Position numbers and translations under genes: made by a program. A stretch of 64,000 nucleotides of DNA from Lycocorax pyrrhopterus obiensis (Eukaryota > Chordata > Aves > Passeriformes > Paradisaeidae), in contig JACSVZ010000011.1 in the NCBI GenBank assembly GCA_014706295.1, positions 11,190,163 to 11,254,162 on the forward strand, given 5' to 3'. This document shows positions 9,913 through 22,900 of this stretch, in pieces. The notes beneath the pieces are model-generated. The model saw only the letters and a list, made by a program, of their open reading frames with translations. It did not search any database and had not been told where the DNA came from. The first letter of the stretch is position 1. Every line of letters starts with the position of its first letter.

Positions 9913-12900
9913 GAGCTGGGTAAGAAAATCCCTGAGCAACAGGAGCAAGTCCCAGTTAATGCTGTTTACCTTATTAGTGCAAAAAGAAAGAGACACTGTA
10001 AAAGTGTTTTCTTCCCATCCTAGAGGAAAGCTTGTGCTGTTCATAGAGCAGCCACAGCCCCTATTGATGGGCCCACTTGGGTACAGTCACTCTCAAAGAT
10101 CCAAAGTCTTTCCTTTACTCAGGCAAGTTTTCCAGCCATGTGAACATGCACACAGAACATTTTCCAATATATATGTAAAACTGTTGACATATCTTTAAAT
10201 AATCTTTGTCATAGTATTCTGTACACATCAGCAGGGGGCCTCTCCAGTTTTCCAAGTGTCATTTGAAATAAATATTTGTATTTAAATTCTATTGTTTTAC
10301 CATATATCCTTAAGCAGATTGGAAAATTTCAAAATATTTACATATATTTGAGACATCACCGAATGTGTTTGGGGTGGTGGGTGGGGAAGGCACATCTGCA
10401 ATTCATTTTCTACAGTATGAATGCTTACATTTTTGTTGTTGAGAAAAAAAAAAAGATGGCTTCAACAGATAAAGACAGCTCCTCATCCTCAGGCATTGCT
10501 AATGTATATCAGTTGCCCAGCTCCAAGGATGTGCACGAGGTAGCTGTTCTGTACTTTCTGAAAAACTCAGCTCTCTGTGGATTTTTTCTTTTGTAAACAC
10601 AGATTAAGCAGCACTAAGCAGGCCATTAAGAAAATATTTCCAACACATTTCTCATGTGAGAAAGGTCTTCTCTGTATCTTTTTCAAAAGCCAAAGTAAGC
10701 TTTCAGAATTTTGAAGGGAAAAAAACCACACAGGTCACAGAACAAATTTAGCATTATCCTGTACTTTATATGTCCAGAGGAAAACAAATCAAAAGGAATG
10801 TGATCAAAAGAAGAGTAAATGGACATGGCAGTATCACAGAGAAGACATAAGTAAGGAGAGATTTGGTCCCTTTATAATATTCATGTGGTACTTAACAAGT
10901 CAAAGCTCTGTGTTTGTAAGGCCAGAGCCAAGTGCTGGTTCACCAATTAACAGCCTCTGTTTGCACAGACTGGAATAAACAAGCACAGATATTCAGATAA
11001 AATACAGAGCTGAATCCTCCCTAAGCCCTGCTGATACACTCTAATTCCCAGTTGTTCATACCCTCATGCATTTTTTTAAGGTTTTTAAACACTGGATTCA
11101 GCAACCGTCACTTACACCTTACTTATTCTCTAATCTCATCCTTTTTGATAGGAACAACTACTCAGGGAGTTTATGACTCTACTCAGAAGACAGCAGGACA
11201 GCAGGTCACAGGCCCTGGCTGCACATGGGACATTTAGTGCCTACACTGAACACACTGTGGGATCTTGGTGATACTGTCAAATTTACCTGATGTTGTCTAC
11301 TCTAGGAATAAAGCCTGATCTTATTTACATCTCTTATCCAAAGACCATATTTCTCTGCCATGTGTCTTTAGCTATAAAAATAAAGAACAATCTGACCAGC
11401 TGCATAATATTTCCCATTCAAATATAAAACAGAGGACATGGATCATAAGCCATTCATCACACTAGATTCTCTTGAATCTTGACAATAGAACATCAACAAA
11501 ATACAAGAAATTGCAATTCTCTCTTTGAAAGCCACACCAACAGCCTCCCCATTTGCTACACCTGTGCCATGTGTAAGGCGGACAGGCACAGTTTCTGCAT
11601 GCTTCCCCCATATCTGAAGACTGGGTGGGTTCAATAGGCATGAGGTTGTACATCTTAATAATTGCTTTTCAGCTAATTCTGAAAGTGGCATATTAACAAC
11701 TATTTTCACTAATGGCAACAGTATATTTTAATGACACTGTTTCAGCTTGCTAATTAAGTGGACAGATTAGTGAGAGATAAATATCCGTTCTTTTTACAGA
11801 GCTAATAAAGGACTTGTCCTCATCTGAGATGTGCACATACTTCCAGCTAGAAGTTTCCTGAAGAAATGGAGCCATAGGTGAGCCAGTTAGTCCAGGGAAA
11901 ACCCACACCCAGGTACATTTGCTGTCACTTGCCTTACAGATATTCAGCAGGAATGGCAGCCCTTCACATCCCTCTCCACTCTGACAGAGTTCTTCTGTAT
12001 TTGTATCTCCAGCTACACAGCTGGCAAGAAGATTTTGACTGACGGGAGATATTTCTCTTCCACACAACTTAAGAATATCTCCTGTAATGGTCACTTAGGT
12101 TGGTAAAAAGTACTCTTTAGCAGTTGATCAATTATGAATAAATGCTCCAGCATTTTCAAGTAACTGATTTTGCTTTTACCTGTGCTGCACAATGAAGGTT
12201 TATCAATGCATGTCTAAGATACAAACTAAAACTATGTAGTGACCACACGAGCAAGCTGTCCCTGAATGACCTTGATTTTCAGCTGTGTAATTTTGCTTGC
12301 AGGTCATCCTGCATTAATTTGGGATACTCCATGGATCATTACATATTGCCCCTGAATATTTATTTACTGCACTTGACTGCTGTCTATTCTGTCTCAGACT
12401 TCGAGGGAAGAGCAGCCTGCGAGAAGGGTGTGGGTGGTTCAATACACAAGGCAGGATGATAGGAGACCATGATTAGAAATTCAGTGTACAGCTAATTTGC
12501 CCTGTCACTTCTCTACGCCTTCTTTCCTGCTTTTGCCTGATTGAGCTGTGGAGATTATACATTCTATAAGGCAAGAACTGTCCTTCAGCTGTTGGGTGTT
12601 TCTACTCCTGGGTCAAAATTTAAAAAATTTACTGATACTTGCTACAGATAGGGAAACTGTTGAACATTATAGGCTATATTTAAGAATGTTCTCTTCTTAA
12701 AACGGGTCACAGGAGCACCAGGTTCTCACTGATACTCACTGTTACCAATCCCGTTTCAGTCTTCTCACTCATTTTAAATACAAAGCCACCATCAAGCACT
12801 CAGCCCTTAACAAGGCAGTCACCTCCTACCCCCATTCAAATCCAGCTGTCTTTGCACTAAAGCACACCTACAGTGTCATGTTTATTTCCAAGAACCTGTT

Positions 12901-14229
12901 TACCTCCTCTTGGACTGGTTAAACATATTTTTTTTATTATTTCTCCTAAATTAACACTTTCCAGGTTGATTTGACACTTATTCAATCCTCTCTTGCCAGT
13001 TACTCCTCTACTACCTTCTGTTAGGGAGGATGAATCAGGCTGAAGGACGTAATCTTGCACAGAAGTATAAAACACAAGTACTGCTCTCTTTCAGCCCAAC
13101 ACCATTTTTTCCCATGTGAATGAAAAAACAACAGTTTGTCCCTGCTTTTCACTGCACATTTCATCTCTAAGTCTTCAGTTTCCTATCGACTCTGGCCCAT
13201 CCCACAAGCTTTCCCAAGGGTAAGATGATCTGCACAGTAAAGTTCAGCTGCATGGCTTCATGCGTTCTGATGCAATTTGATAACTATGTGTGCTGACATA
13301 AAATGCTGCCCACATCATGCTCATTAAAATGAGTCCTATAAATTACAGTCTGCTTCTCTCTCAGAGCATGGGAGTGCAGTATGGGCCCTGGAGGTGTCCC
13401 AGCAGCTTATCCCACGTGGTCATCCTCATGGGAGAGGCTGGCACATGATGGCCACTTCAAGTCTCACGATGGTGGCATTGCGGGGCTGATGGGAGGGGAA
13501 GGACGGGCAGGTCTCAGCAAACAGCAATGCTCAGCTCCTGTGCCGGTCATAAGGACTGCGGCTCCTCTCGGCCGCTGCCTGCTCATGAGCAAGCAAATAC
13601 CACTGGCACAGGTGCTCACAGGTAGTAGAGCAGCCTGCTCAGGCCAGAAGAGAGACACACCTGCTCCAAGGCCTCAGCAGAAAGGAGTTCAGATGTCCTT
13701 GCAGCAGCAACAAACCCTCTGGGGAAAAGAGACTATTCCCAAACCCACTGTGATTTGATGCTCTAATGGTCCCAGTTGGCTCATTTAGGCTACAGAAATA
13801 GATTGTTACCTTCTCTATACTTCTTACTTAAGGGCTTGACAGAAGAAATTATTCCCATTATTGAGCACACACAAATCTAAAGGATTAGCTGTGCTGGTCA
13901 CCTACAGCTGCACTCGTGGGGGAGTGGCAGAAGCAGGAGCACACACTGAGGGGAAAAAAAAAACATCTGATGAGCATCCACATAGCTCCTGCTCTGGGGC
14001 AGCAGGGATCTCACCTATTGACTTTAAAACTGAGATTTTTAAAGCCTGAGCTTTTGCTTTAGTAAAATAATAGTGCGGTTCTGATAATAATGGCAAGAAA
14101 TACAGCGGGTTCTTGGGTACCTTATTAATGGGAAACATTAAGCTGAGTAAGTGATACACTTTGGCTTTTATTGAACCAACACCCACAAATAAATATACTC
14201 GTTCCCACGAATAGGGATTCATTCTTCAT
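9913..14229. other. Long noncoding stretch, nothing recognised apart from a CTCF-like motif
   Basis: No gene is supported. The longest frames are 125 codons (13381-13758, plus), 114 (11750-12094, minus) and 106 (10276-10596, plus). The 13.4-13.7 kb part is locally GC-richer, which lengthens frames by chance. A short A-run lies at 10444-10454. No interspersed repeat was seen by eye. Confidence 0.65.
10228..10240 (+). promoter_or_regulatory. CTCF-like motif, forward
   Basis: TCAGCAGGGGGCC matches the CTCF core CCASYAGRKGGCR at 11 of 13 positions, including the whole AGGGGGC centre. Found by eye, and occupancy is unknown. Confidence 0.35.
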
Positions 14230-14900
14230 TTGAATGAGGCTATAATTTAATCCATTGTTACACCCTAACCAGAGCCAATATTTAACATCTTTTCTAATCA
14301 AGCTCTATTAATATTTTTAAATTTCTTTTGAATTAGTTGAAATCCTTTCATTTTTTTTTCTTTTATGAAGGAAAGTTCCTTTTTTTGCCTATGATTGAGT
14401 TTGATGTGGCTTTGTTAGAGCTCTCTTAAGATATACAGTACACATTTTTATTCTTCTTATCTAAGTTTCCAGGACTTGATCAATAGTAGAGCATATTTTT
14501 CTATCCAAGAAATAACCAAATTTATTCAACAGATTATAACATTAATTTTACCATTAGAACATAATATGAGCAGATAATCCACAAAAATGCTTCAGATTTT
14601 TTGAAAGTGAATTTAATTATAACTAGTAATGTGCATTTGAGAATTATAATTATGAAAAGTCATGTTCTATAAATCTGAAATGACAGATTATATTTCAAAG
14701 CCTTATTGCAGAGGAATTAGAGTACCGATTTATTAGTTGTAAATGTCTGATTATTGCAGCTTTGCTAAAAAACATGATCACAGCATATTCTAGCTGGATT
14801 TAACATGTTTAATCCTTCCAACAAGAATCATATTTTGAACAGAAAGCAGGACTGTGTTAATTTGTTTATGAGACAGATTTAGACAACTAATCTTTGTCTT
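14230..14900. promoter_or_regulatory. AT-rich homeobox-site-dense candidate element
   Basis: Roughly 670 bp, AT-rich but not simple sequence. Homeodomain-type words are abundant, including the perfect palindrome AATTATAATT at 14642-14651 and TTAATTAT near 14613. CpG is almost absent and no open frame is present. It resembles a long conserved noncoding element, but neutral AT-rich DNA cannot be excluded. Confidence 0.3.
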
Positions 14901-17900
14901 ATGATCCCTGAACAGTAATAATTTAAAAATACTTTACATACTTGTATTTTTCCAGCTGCAGACTACAGCTGATTATGAAATTTACATTCATCTGTAAGCA
15001 CCATGATTATCACTTGGCTTTAGGAATGGTGCTTCCCATTATTTCTCAGCTACTGAGGAACCCCCTGCACACACGAAGCCTGAATCACCTCTGTGAAGGA
15101 TTTACCCAGTCACAGGGAGAAAGTTATGGAAGGCAACCACGATGTTGGGCATTTCTCTCCTGCCTCTCCCCATACAAGCCCTACAACTTCCCAGCTAATC
15201 CAAAAGTGCCAAACAAACTTACTGTGCTTGCATCGACTGAAAACACAGCCCTCTTTTTCACTAACCAAACATCATGTGGTGGGGTATGGGGTGGGTTTCC
15301 CTCAAAGCCATTCGTGTTACAGTTTCTCATGAGGCTCCTTCATGGGAAAGATGGGCTACAGTTTATAAAGAATACTGACATTTCTGTATCTGTCAAGTAT
15401 TAAAGTTTTAAATGAGGATATTTGCAGGTCTAGAATGACTCGCTACTAAACTATTAGATATATATTTGAAAAATCTTCCTACTGGACTTTATTTTTATCT
15501 GCACCATTATAAGAACATGTTTCTTCATCAAACAGCTGAGCAGGGGGAATCAACTGTTTTTCCAGACGCCCACTATCTGGATTTTTATTAGGAATTAGAA
15601 TCAATCTCAAGATAAATTTGTTTATATTTCTTTAAACAAAGAACCCCTCTGGTGGTTATTTCCTGGCCAGTGATGCCATGTCAGTTTGGCCACAACTTTA
15701 CTCATCTACCCCTCAGATGATGCAGCAGAAGTCCCTTGGGCTGGCTGAGCTGGGCAAAGGTTCATGTTCTTTAGGGCAGAAACTATTCTAGAAAGAGCAC
15801 AGTCCTCCCTGGGCTACCCAAGACTCCCATCACCCCTACAGATGCGTCCTTGTGGTCTGAGGAGGTGAGAAACAGATCTTGGAAACACATTTTGCATGGA
15901 TTTACATCTTTTATTTCCTTTCACAGGAAGATATTTCTTCCAAATGGCCACTCAAAAACAAAGGCAATGTACGCATTGCACAAGCCTACAAATAATCTGA
16001 ATTCTTCTCTTTTTTGTAAAGAGAAAACACATTTCTGCTGTGATGATAGCAGGCTTCTAGAGGCTTTAAACATGCCTTGTTGGTATATAGGTATAATCAG
16101 AGCAATAAAAAAGAAACAGACTTTATTCAGTAAGAACTGAAAGATCCCATTACAGCCTTGCCATTCAGTTGTCTATCAACCTGCAGTACATGGCACATAT
16201 TTGCTGCTACATAGTTTCTAAAAATAGATGAATAAATAAAAAAAAAATCTGATGACAGCCTGAACTTCAAAAAAACCCCGTCTCACTTTACATCAAGTAT
16301 AGTCAGGCAGCACTTGGCAATCATTAATTTCACTCATTTATCACAGGTGCTGCAAACTGAACTGCCAGTGGAGTAAGCTGATAACAGGCTACAAGCAATC
16401 CAGCATGGTTTTTTAAAACAATATTACAATATTTTACCAGTCAGCTGTTTCCAGTGAAAAATCAGAAGCAACAGACTACTTGCTCTAGACCAAAACACAT
16501 GAAGATTCCTGGAAGTCTTTTCTACAGCAGATTTCACAGCTTGTATTGCTTATCTGCAGTGGGAGACCCATTTGTTACTGTGCTACAGTTACTTGAAGTG
16601 GATTGCAATGTTTAGACCTTGCCATTAAGTACAAACCCTCCCGACAACAAACCATTTTCCCACCAACTCTGTAGCTTGATATAGCTAAAGAAGAAAATCC
16701 TGTTTATAGAAAAGAATAAAATCTCCATCTCTACAAAGGATAAGGTTTGGCAACTTGGCTTCTTTAACATGAATACTGACCACACACACAGGGTACTTCA
16801 TTTGTGCTGTAATCGGGGGTGCTCCATCCCTGAGAGGGTTTGCAAATGTGCTTTCCACAGACCTGTTTGTCACCCATCGTGACTGACCGTGAAGAGAAGC
16901 AGCCTGAAGAAACTTAGGCTGCAACAGTTTGACTGAGCCCAGCAGGGCCACTCAAGGAGCAAGATGCTCACAGGGAGGACTGCAGACTTACACATTTGAT
17001 GTGCAGTGAGCTGCATTTCTTTGAAAAATGTTAACTATAACCTTCACTGAAAGATTAAGATATACAATAAAAATGAGAGAAATATTTGCTGGTCTTTCAC
17101 TGGTTTCCTTTTTATTTTTCTATGTATATATTCAGCCAGAGAGTGGAATAGAAAAACCTGCACTCATCTCTTAAAGATAGCATAGATCACTCTTTGCACT
17201 CAGCGGAGAACCTTTTCAGCTTCTCCAATACAGAATAAATCTGAGAGCCAGACTTTTTATTTTTTCCCTTATGATAAAAGTCTTCTGATGCCCTTTAGCA
17301 AAGGTAGAGGATATACACACACACCTCAGCCAGTGTAGGACAGCAAAACCTACCTGAGAAACCAGGCAAGTATGTTAACCCATGCTGAGCTCCATGACAT
17401 TATGGTTATATTCCTAATTTAAAGCTGGCTCAGATGTGTCTAATATGAACTACAGTTCTGTGTGACTGTGAAGTCACATACAAAGAAACACACTGAATTT
17501 TTTGGAAGTTGACAATGCAATTCCTGCAAAGTCAAGACGCTTGCTAGCAAAAAAATAAAGATGTTTAGAAAAGTCTTATAGGCCTGCTTTTCTGGCAGGT
17601 TTAAGGCAAGTGCTCACCTACCTTCATTCAGAATCTGACCTTCACTCATGCTGAGTTTTTAAGTAATTGGTACATTGTGAAGCCAGTAAAAATGTATCAG
17701 GTTGATTTTAACAAGGACTGCATACCATCCATATATTACATTCAGCATCTCTTAGAGCAAAAGATGGGATGCAAAAGCTGTTACAGTTTTTCTCAGTCCA
17801 TGCAATTGGGTTATTCTGCTTCTCTTTGGAGAATCCAAATATATGGATGATAGGCCAAATTGCTCCCTGGGGTTGTTTTATTTGCTTGAAGGGACAAACT

Positions 17901-19129
17901 TGGCCAGGAATATCTTAGGACAGACTCCAAGTACTCTAATTCTGCTTGCATTATGTTCCATTTTCTCATTTCTGTGTTTTCAGTATTCATTTCATCCTTC
18001 TCCAGCTTCTTTTTCCAACTCAGCAGTTCTTACTCTGAGCTGCTCAGCATTTTGCCCTGGTACAAATATCCATCTCCTGACAACTTTACACAAGTCAATG
18101 ACTGAAAGAAGCAGCATGATACACTTTCATCCCCTCCCCAAGGGAATGCAAAAAACTAAAGCCAGTTTTGTGAGGGGAGAGATAGAGGCTGAAGTGGAAG
18201 TGATCTTAGGGGTGCCATTTCCAGCCTTCTCCTTTTGCTAAATAAGCACCAACCTAATACAAATCCTGGATGCTTTGCTGCCTTTTTTTTATTTTACCCT
18301 TACCAGGCCCACACACATCCCCACCACCAGGCTGCAGAAATATTTGTTGGCAGCATTTTTACAGCTGTACTATCCTCAGTTTGTGAGTACACTGAGTTGG
18401 AATATATTTGTTATATCATGGTTTACTCCACATAAGACAGAGAACAGTCCCTTGGGACAGCTTTGCAGCTTGTGCAAGCCATCATGCTTCAACTGAAATT
18501 AGTGGAATCCCTCACATTTTACATGTGGTGTGGGCCAGACACCCAGCAAGTTACTGGGAAGTATTTCCTGAGAAACAGCTGACTGCAGCATTCACACAGG
18601 TCTTAGATTTTGCAGGTTGTTTTAACAGATTCAAAGAACAGACCACAATTCAAATAAATTTGAAGATATATCTGAGTTTTACCCAGGCTGGTATGAGGAA
18701 GACAATTGCTGATCTGGTAGCTGGCATGAACTTACACAGCTATCATACACTTGGTTTTCAGGCATTTAGGGGAAACCATCCATGTCCCCTCTGCTTAGCA
18801 TAACTACCAAAGGCAACTGAGGATCACAGGGGACTGGAGAGACTGATACAAAGAGGGAAAGACAATCTTTTCTTGGAATTGCTTAATAAGATACATTACT
18901 GGCAATCTAGTATATATGCCAGGGAATGCCTCCCTTGTCTCCCCAACACTTTTGAGCAAAACCAGGCTTGTCAGTATGGCTAAATCCAAGGAATGCCTAT
19001 AGACATGTTGAGCATCCTAGTTCAAGAGTGGGTTTGATTACTTGCTACATAATAAATTATCCAAAAGCAACCTTTGAAGACATACAACCCCTAACACTTT
19101 AAAATTAAGACTAAATTCAATTTAGAAAA
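14901..19129. other. Long noncoding stretch, nothing recognised apart from a CTCF-like motif
   Basis: Frames of 153 codons (14942-15403, plus) and 132 codons (17843-18241, plus) are the longest. Neither shows a known domain nor flanking exons. A short exon-like segment (15842-15864, plus) lies between a pyrimidine-rich acceptor and a GAG/GTGAGA donor but is weakly supported. No repeat was found. Confidence 0.65.
15643..15655 (-). promoter_or_regulatory. CTCF-like motif, reverse
   Basis: ACCCCTCTGGTGG on the plus strand matches the reverse complement of the CTCF core at 11 of 13 positions, including CTGGTGG. Found by eye. Confidence 0.3.
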
Positions 19130-19400
19130 ATTGTAAAACAGTTTCCCTGAAATTAATCTTAAATGAAGTTTCTTGCTTGGCCTCTCGCTCGCTGCAGATA
19201 ATCAATCTCGACGCGGCTGTGTGAGAAACAGAGGCTACTGAAAGGGAAGTGAAATTAAAGAGAGGAGCTAGGCCAGGAGGATGAAAAAAGCTATCTAACT
19301 ATCAACATTTTATTAGAAACAATTAACTAATATTCAATTAGTTGCCATCACTGAAGCAAAGTGACAGTTAGGAAAACAGAAAACAAACCTTGACAAGGTG
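19130..19400. promoter_or_regulatory. Candidate conserved noncoding element with a CpG cluster
   Basis: Five CpGs occur within 19186-19215, in a neighbourhood almost free of CpG. Next to them is AGATAATCAATC (19196-19207), which carries GATA- and TAATC-type cores. A 7-bp inverted repeat, AACTAAT (19325-19331) and ATTAGTT (19337-19343), lies 120 bp downstream and presents paired ATTA sites. Retained CpGs and dense developmental-factor words suggest an enhancer under constraint. That is inference. Confidence 0.4.
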
Positions 19401-21884
19401 TTCGTTTTCTAATAAATGGGAGATGAGGGGAATCACTTATTGGTGGTTTACCCCTGGTCAGAGCCTTGGGGCAACTCACCCAGCGTGAGGCAATGGGACT
19501 GGCTGGTTGCCAACATTAACTGTACTTATTACATTCATCCCATGCAGAACACATCCATCTCCTGCTCTGCCTTGACATCCCATTTATTCCGAGATTCATT
19601 TGTCATGTCCCCAATCACCAAAATGAATAGAAACTTTCCAGCATGATGGATTGTGGTTCTAATTAGGACTAAAGAAAAGATCCACACTCAAGTAGAGCCC
19701 TTTTTCTTTTACTTCTTCTCCTAATAAAATAATATTCCTAGCCAACTTTGTGACTAATGTCCTTTCATGGTGGTTGTCCACTGTAGGTCACCCAGTCAAA
19801 AAGAAACAGTAGTCCTTCCAGAATGGATTTTTCCTCCCCTAACAACTACACAAATTATTATAGAAAAAAGTCCAGACACACAGAAAACCACGCACACACA
19901 GTTTGTTGATGTGCAGCAGATGTCTAGAATACCAAACTTTGGACAATGTTTGTCCCTTTTGTGTCCCAGAATTTCTTTTAACAAAACGCAGATAAATAGA
20001 AACAGTCGGAATGAGGAAAAAGCTGCAACAGGCCTGGCAACTATTAAAATTGCTGATAAATCTAATTTTTGTTAATCAGGTTAAATTTGATGTCAGCATT
20101 TTAAAGTAATGGCACTAAACAAAGGCCACTATTTCAAACTAAGCCTAATGTAAAATTTGGTTGTGTTACCTCTCATTTCAATATGTATATCAGAAATAAA
20201 CATATGCCCTGATACAACAGAGACTTTTTAAAAAGTACCCTCTGAGATCTTTCTCCTGTTTCTCACACAGGGATACTTTCAATAATTGTGTCTTTAATAT
20301 TATAAGAACACAATTTCTTTTATAGCAATCTTCACATTCTTCTGTACATTGGCAGGTCTCTGCTGTAGAAGTATCAGACCAGGACAGGACAAAGGAAAAA
20401 ATACAGTGTAGTGAGGGCAGCACTATTCTCTTTGAAAAAGTTTTAAAGTTAGGGATAACATCTTACCTAGTGGCAAATGAATAACAAATAAAGAGATTTT
20501 CATGAATGGAAAAATCACTCATTTTAAATTGCATTTAAAAGTCAGAGGAAAGACGACTGCAGTTACAAAAGAATTCAGGAATTCACGGATACATAAAGAA
20601 TACTCCAAGTCATTAAAATAGCCTGATGACTATTTAAAAACACCAAGAAGAGTGCAAACACCAAGTAGGTTCACTTACTACACAACAGACTGCAAGTATT
20701 AAGTACCAACAATCTGCTACAAAGTTTCTCATATTTCAAAAGACGAGCATCCTGTCTGACCTCTTATCTGTACTACCTTCACATAGAAGAACATGAAACT
20801 TCCTCTAGAAACAATGGAAACAATTCACAAGGAGTCTGTTTTAATAAGTACTATTTAAAGTACAACTACTTTTGGAAAGGGAAAAGAACAATTTCCTAAC
20901 TTTCCTAAAATAATACATTTGGCATTATCCTGAGATTTAACTTTAGCATTCTCTCTAAAATTTAAATAAACTAGATGTCAAAAGAAATTTCAGTGCAATA
21001 AAGCATATGAATTTCAAGGCTTAATGGCAGAGCCCAAATTTACTGTGCAGCACTCACCAGGGAAGTATTATGACTTGTATTAGGTCCAATTTCTCATGGC
21101 CTTGTCCAGAAATGTGATGCCCATGCAAAGATACCCAGCCAAACAAAAAGCGTACAGCAACCCCTACACCACCACTGCAGGAAGAGCCGGGCAACTGCTT
21201 TTGTAACTGTGGTCTTTATTTGATTCTGCAGACCAAGGCTCATCATCCCCTGCCATTTACTGCAATCAAAACACAGATCTCTTTTTTCTCGTGAATATTT
21301 TTACCTTTAAGCAAGTATGACTAACTTGGTGTGTTGGAAATGTAATTTTTTTGGACCATAAAAGCCAAAAGAGACATTTTCTTTTCCTAGTGCTAGAAGA
21401 TACACACCAAGTGTGTATACATGCAAGAACAGCTATGGAGTTTGCTATGAAAACTGTTCACTAGGTGGGAAGGGAAACAGGTAATTACATTATTATTTAC
21501 TCTTATTTGATAGCAAAGCTGCTTATGAACTTGGTTAGGTGTTTTTAAAATGCCTACTCTAAATGCACATGCTGTATAAACACATAGCAAAGCAGGTTGT
21601 TAGGTTTTGCCAGAAGCCCACTAATTTAGGTGATATTTCCAATGACATTTGCATTTTTTTCCATGCTTGCTTGAGCCTATGCACGCACTGAACTGTTTCC
21701 CACTGAAGCACCTTCCCAAACCAGGATTTTATCCTATTTTTTCTCATTCATGAACATGCAATGGATTTAAGACAATAATCCAGTATTCTGATCCAGCTTC
21801 TGAATCATTCCATAAAACACTGAAATACTCCCAGAGACAACAAAGAAATCTAACTTCAAACAGTTGTCAAACACAAAACATTGC
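19401..21884. other. Noncoding, nothing recognised
   Basis: AT-rich unique sequence with frames up to 102 codons (19767-20075, plus) lacking any recognisable product. A perfect octamer on the reverse strand (ATTTGCAT, 21647-21654) is the only motif noted. Confidence 0.65.
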
Positions 21885-21990
21885 CATAGAATCATTTAGG
21901 ATGCAAAAGACCCTTAAGACCATTGAGTCCAACCGTGAACATAACACTGCCCCAAGCCCACCACTGACCCCTGCCCCCGGGTGCCCGATG
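21885..21990 (-). mobile_element. CR1 retrotransposon fragment (3' end, old)
   Basis: The plus strand reads as the reverse complement of a CR1 3' end: CATAGAATCAT at 21885, then AAAGACCCTTAAGACCATTG and GAGTCCAACCGTGAACATAA, then the CCAAGCCCACCACTGACCCC region. CR1 is the dominant non-LTR retrotransposon family of birds. Only about 105 bp at the 3' end remains, strongly 5'-truncated and diverged. It encodes nothing. Its insertion orientation is minus. Confidence 0.85.
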
Positions 21991-22279
21991 CATTGAGGAA
22001 TTTTATCCAGATAGGAAGGGGAAATATCTTCATAGGCTATTGGTCTGATTCATCCTGTGTCAGTTTCTTCCTATCACTGTATCCAGACATGTCACTCTGA
22101 CTCACTGCACCAAGATAAAACAAAAAGAAAGTTAGCCCACGTGCAGCATGCCTGCCTTTACACCCCCCACAGCCTCCCCCCAAAAAGGTCAGGCGGTTCT
22201 GGAAATAACATAAAAGTGCCTATTAGTTGCTAAAGGCACTGGGGGCTTCATGGCTCCTGTACTGGCTCTAGCAAGTTTC
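21991..22279. other. Noncoding, nothing recognised
   Basis: Short unique stretch between a CR1 scrap and a candidate conserved element. A C-rich run lies near 22160-22180. No feature is supported. Confidence 0.6.
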
Positions 22280-22900
22280 CAGTGATGTTCCTTTCAGTAT
22301 ATTCTGAGAATAACACTCCTGCATAATTTAAATGAGCACTATAAATTGTCATTTAAATTGCATGAGAATCTGAGATAAGGTTGGCAGAAGATCCAGAAAG
22401 AGCCCTTGAGTGTCAGATTAACACAGCAGGCAGGAGACAAAACCAGGCATTTTCTTTTCTTTTTGACTAAAATCTTTCAGAGAGAAGATCAAAGCTTCTC
22501 CAATCCCTGACCTTTCATTTCAATGAAGAACATACAATCTGCAATCTTCTGCTGTAATTGATCAGTGTTTAAAATGAACAAACTGTAGATTAATATAATA
22601 TACTCAGGCCAGAAAAGCAAGATCTGGCAGAGCACTCTTCGAAGCAGATCCCTCGCTTCCACAAAAATGGATAATTTAATCTTTGTCATTGGCCTGTCTC
22701 TGTCAAAGAGAACAATGGATAGTCTATTCGCAATTGATGACTATATAGAAATTAATATTAGTAAAAGGTGTCCATTTAGTGTCTCACCTTCTGTGCTAAA
22801 GGTGACATCCATGATGGATGCATCCTAAGACAATGGATTTATCTTTAAAATGGAGTAATTACACAGTGGATGCATGGGTGACATAATGACATTGTGGTTT
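22280..22900. promoter_or_regulatory. Candidate enhancer-like conserved element
   Basis: Complex, non-repetitive sequence with clustered HMG-box-type sites: CTTTGT at 22681-22686, TCAAAG at 22703-22708 and AACAATGG at 22711-22718. Two 8-mers recur in mirrored order: GGTGACAT (22801-22808) then GGATGCAT (22816-22823), and later GGATGCAT (22868-22875) then GGTGACAT (22877-22884). GGATGCATCC at 22816-22825 is a perfect palindrome. The minus-strand 66-codon frame here is not convincing. I infer a regulatory element, possibly SOX-responsive. Confidence 0.4.

Noticed and set aside
14942..15403. 153-codon plus-strand open frame
   Set aside because: No recognisable family, a second frame inside the same stretch, and no splice or promoter signals of note.
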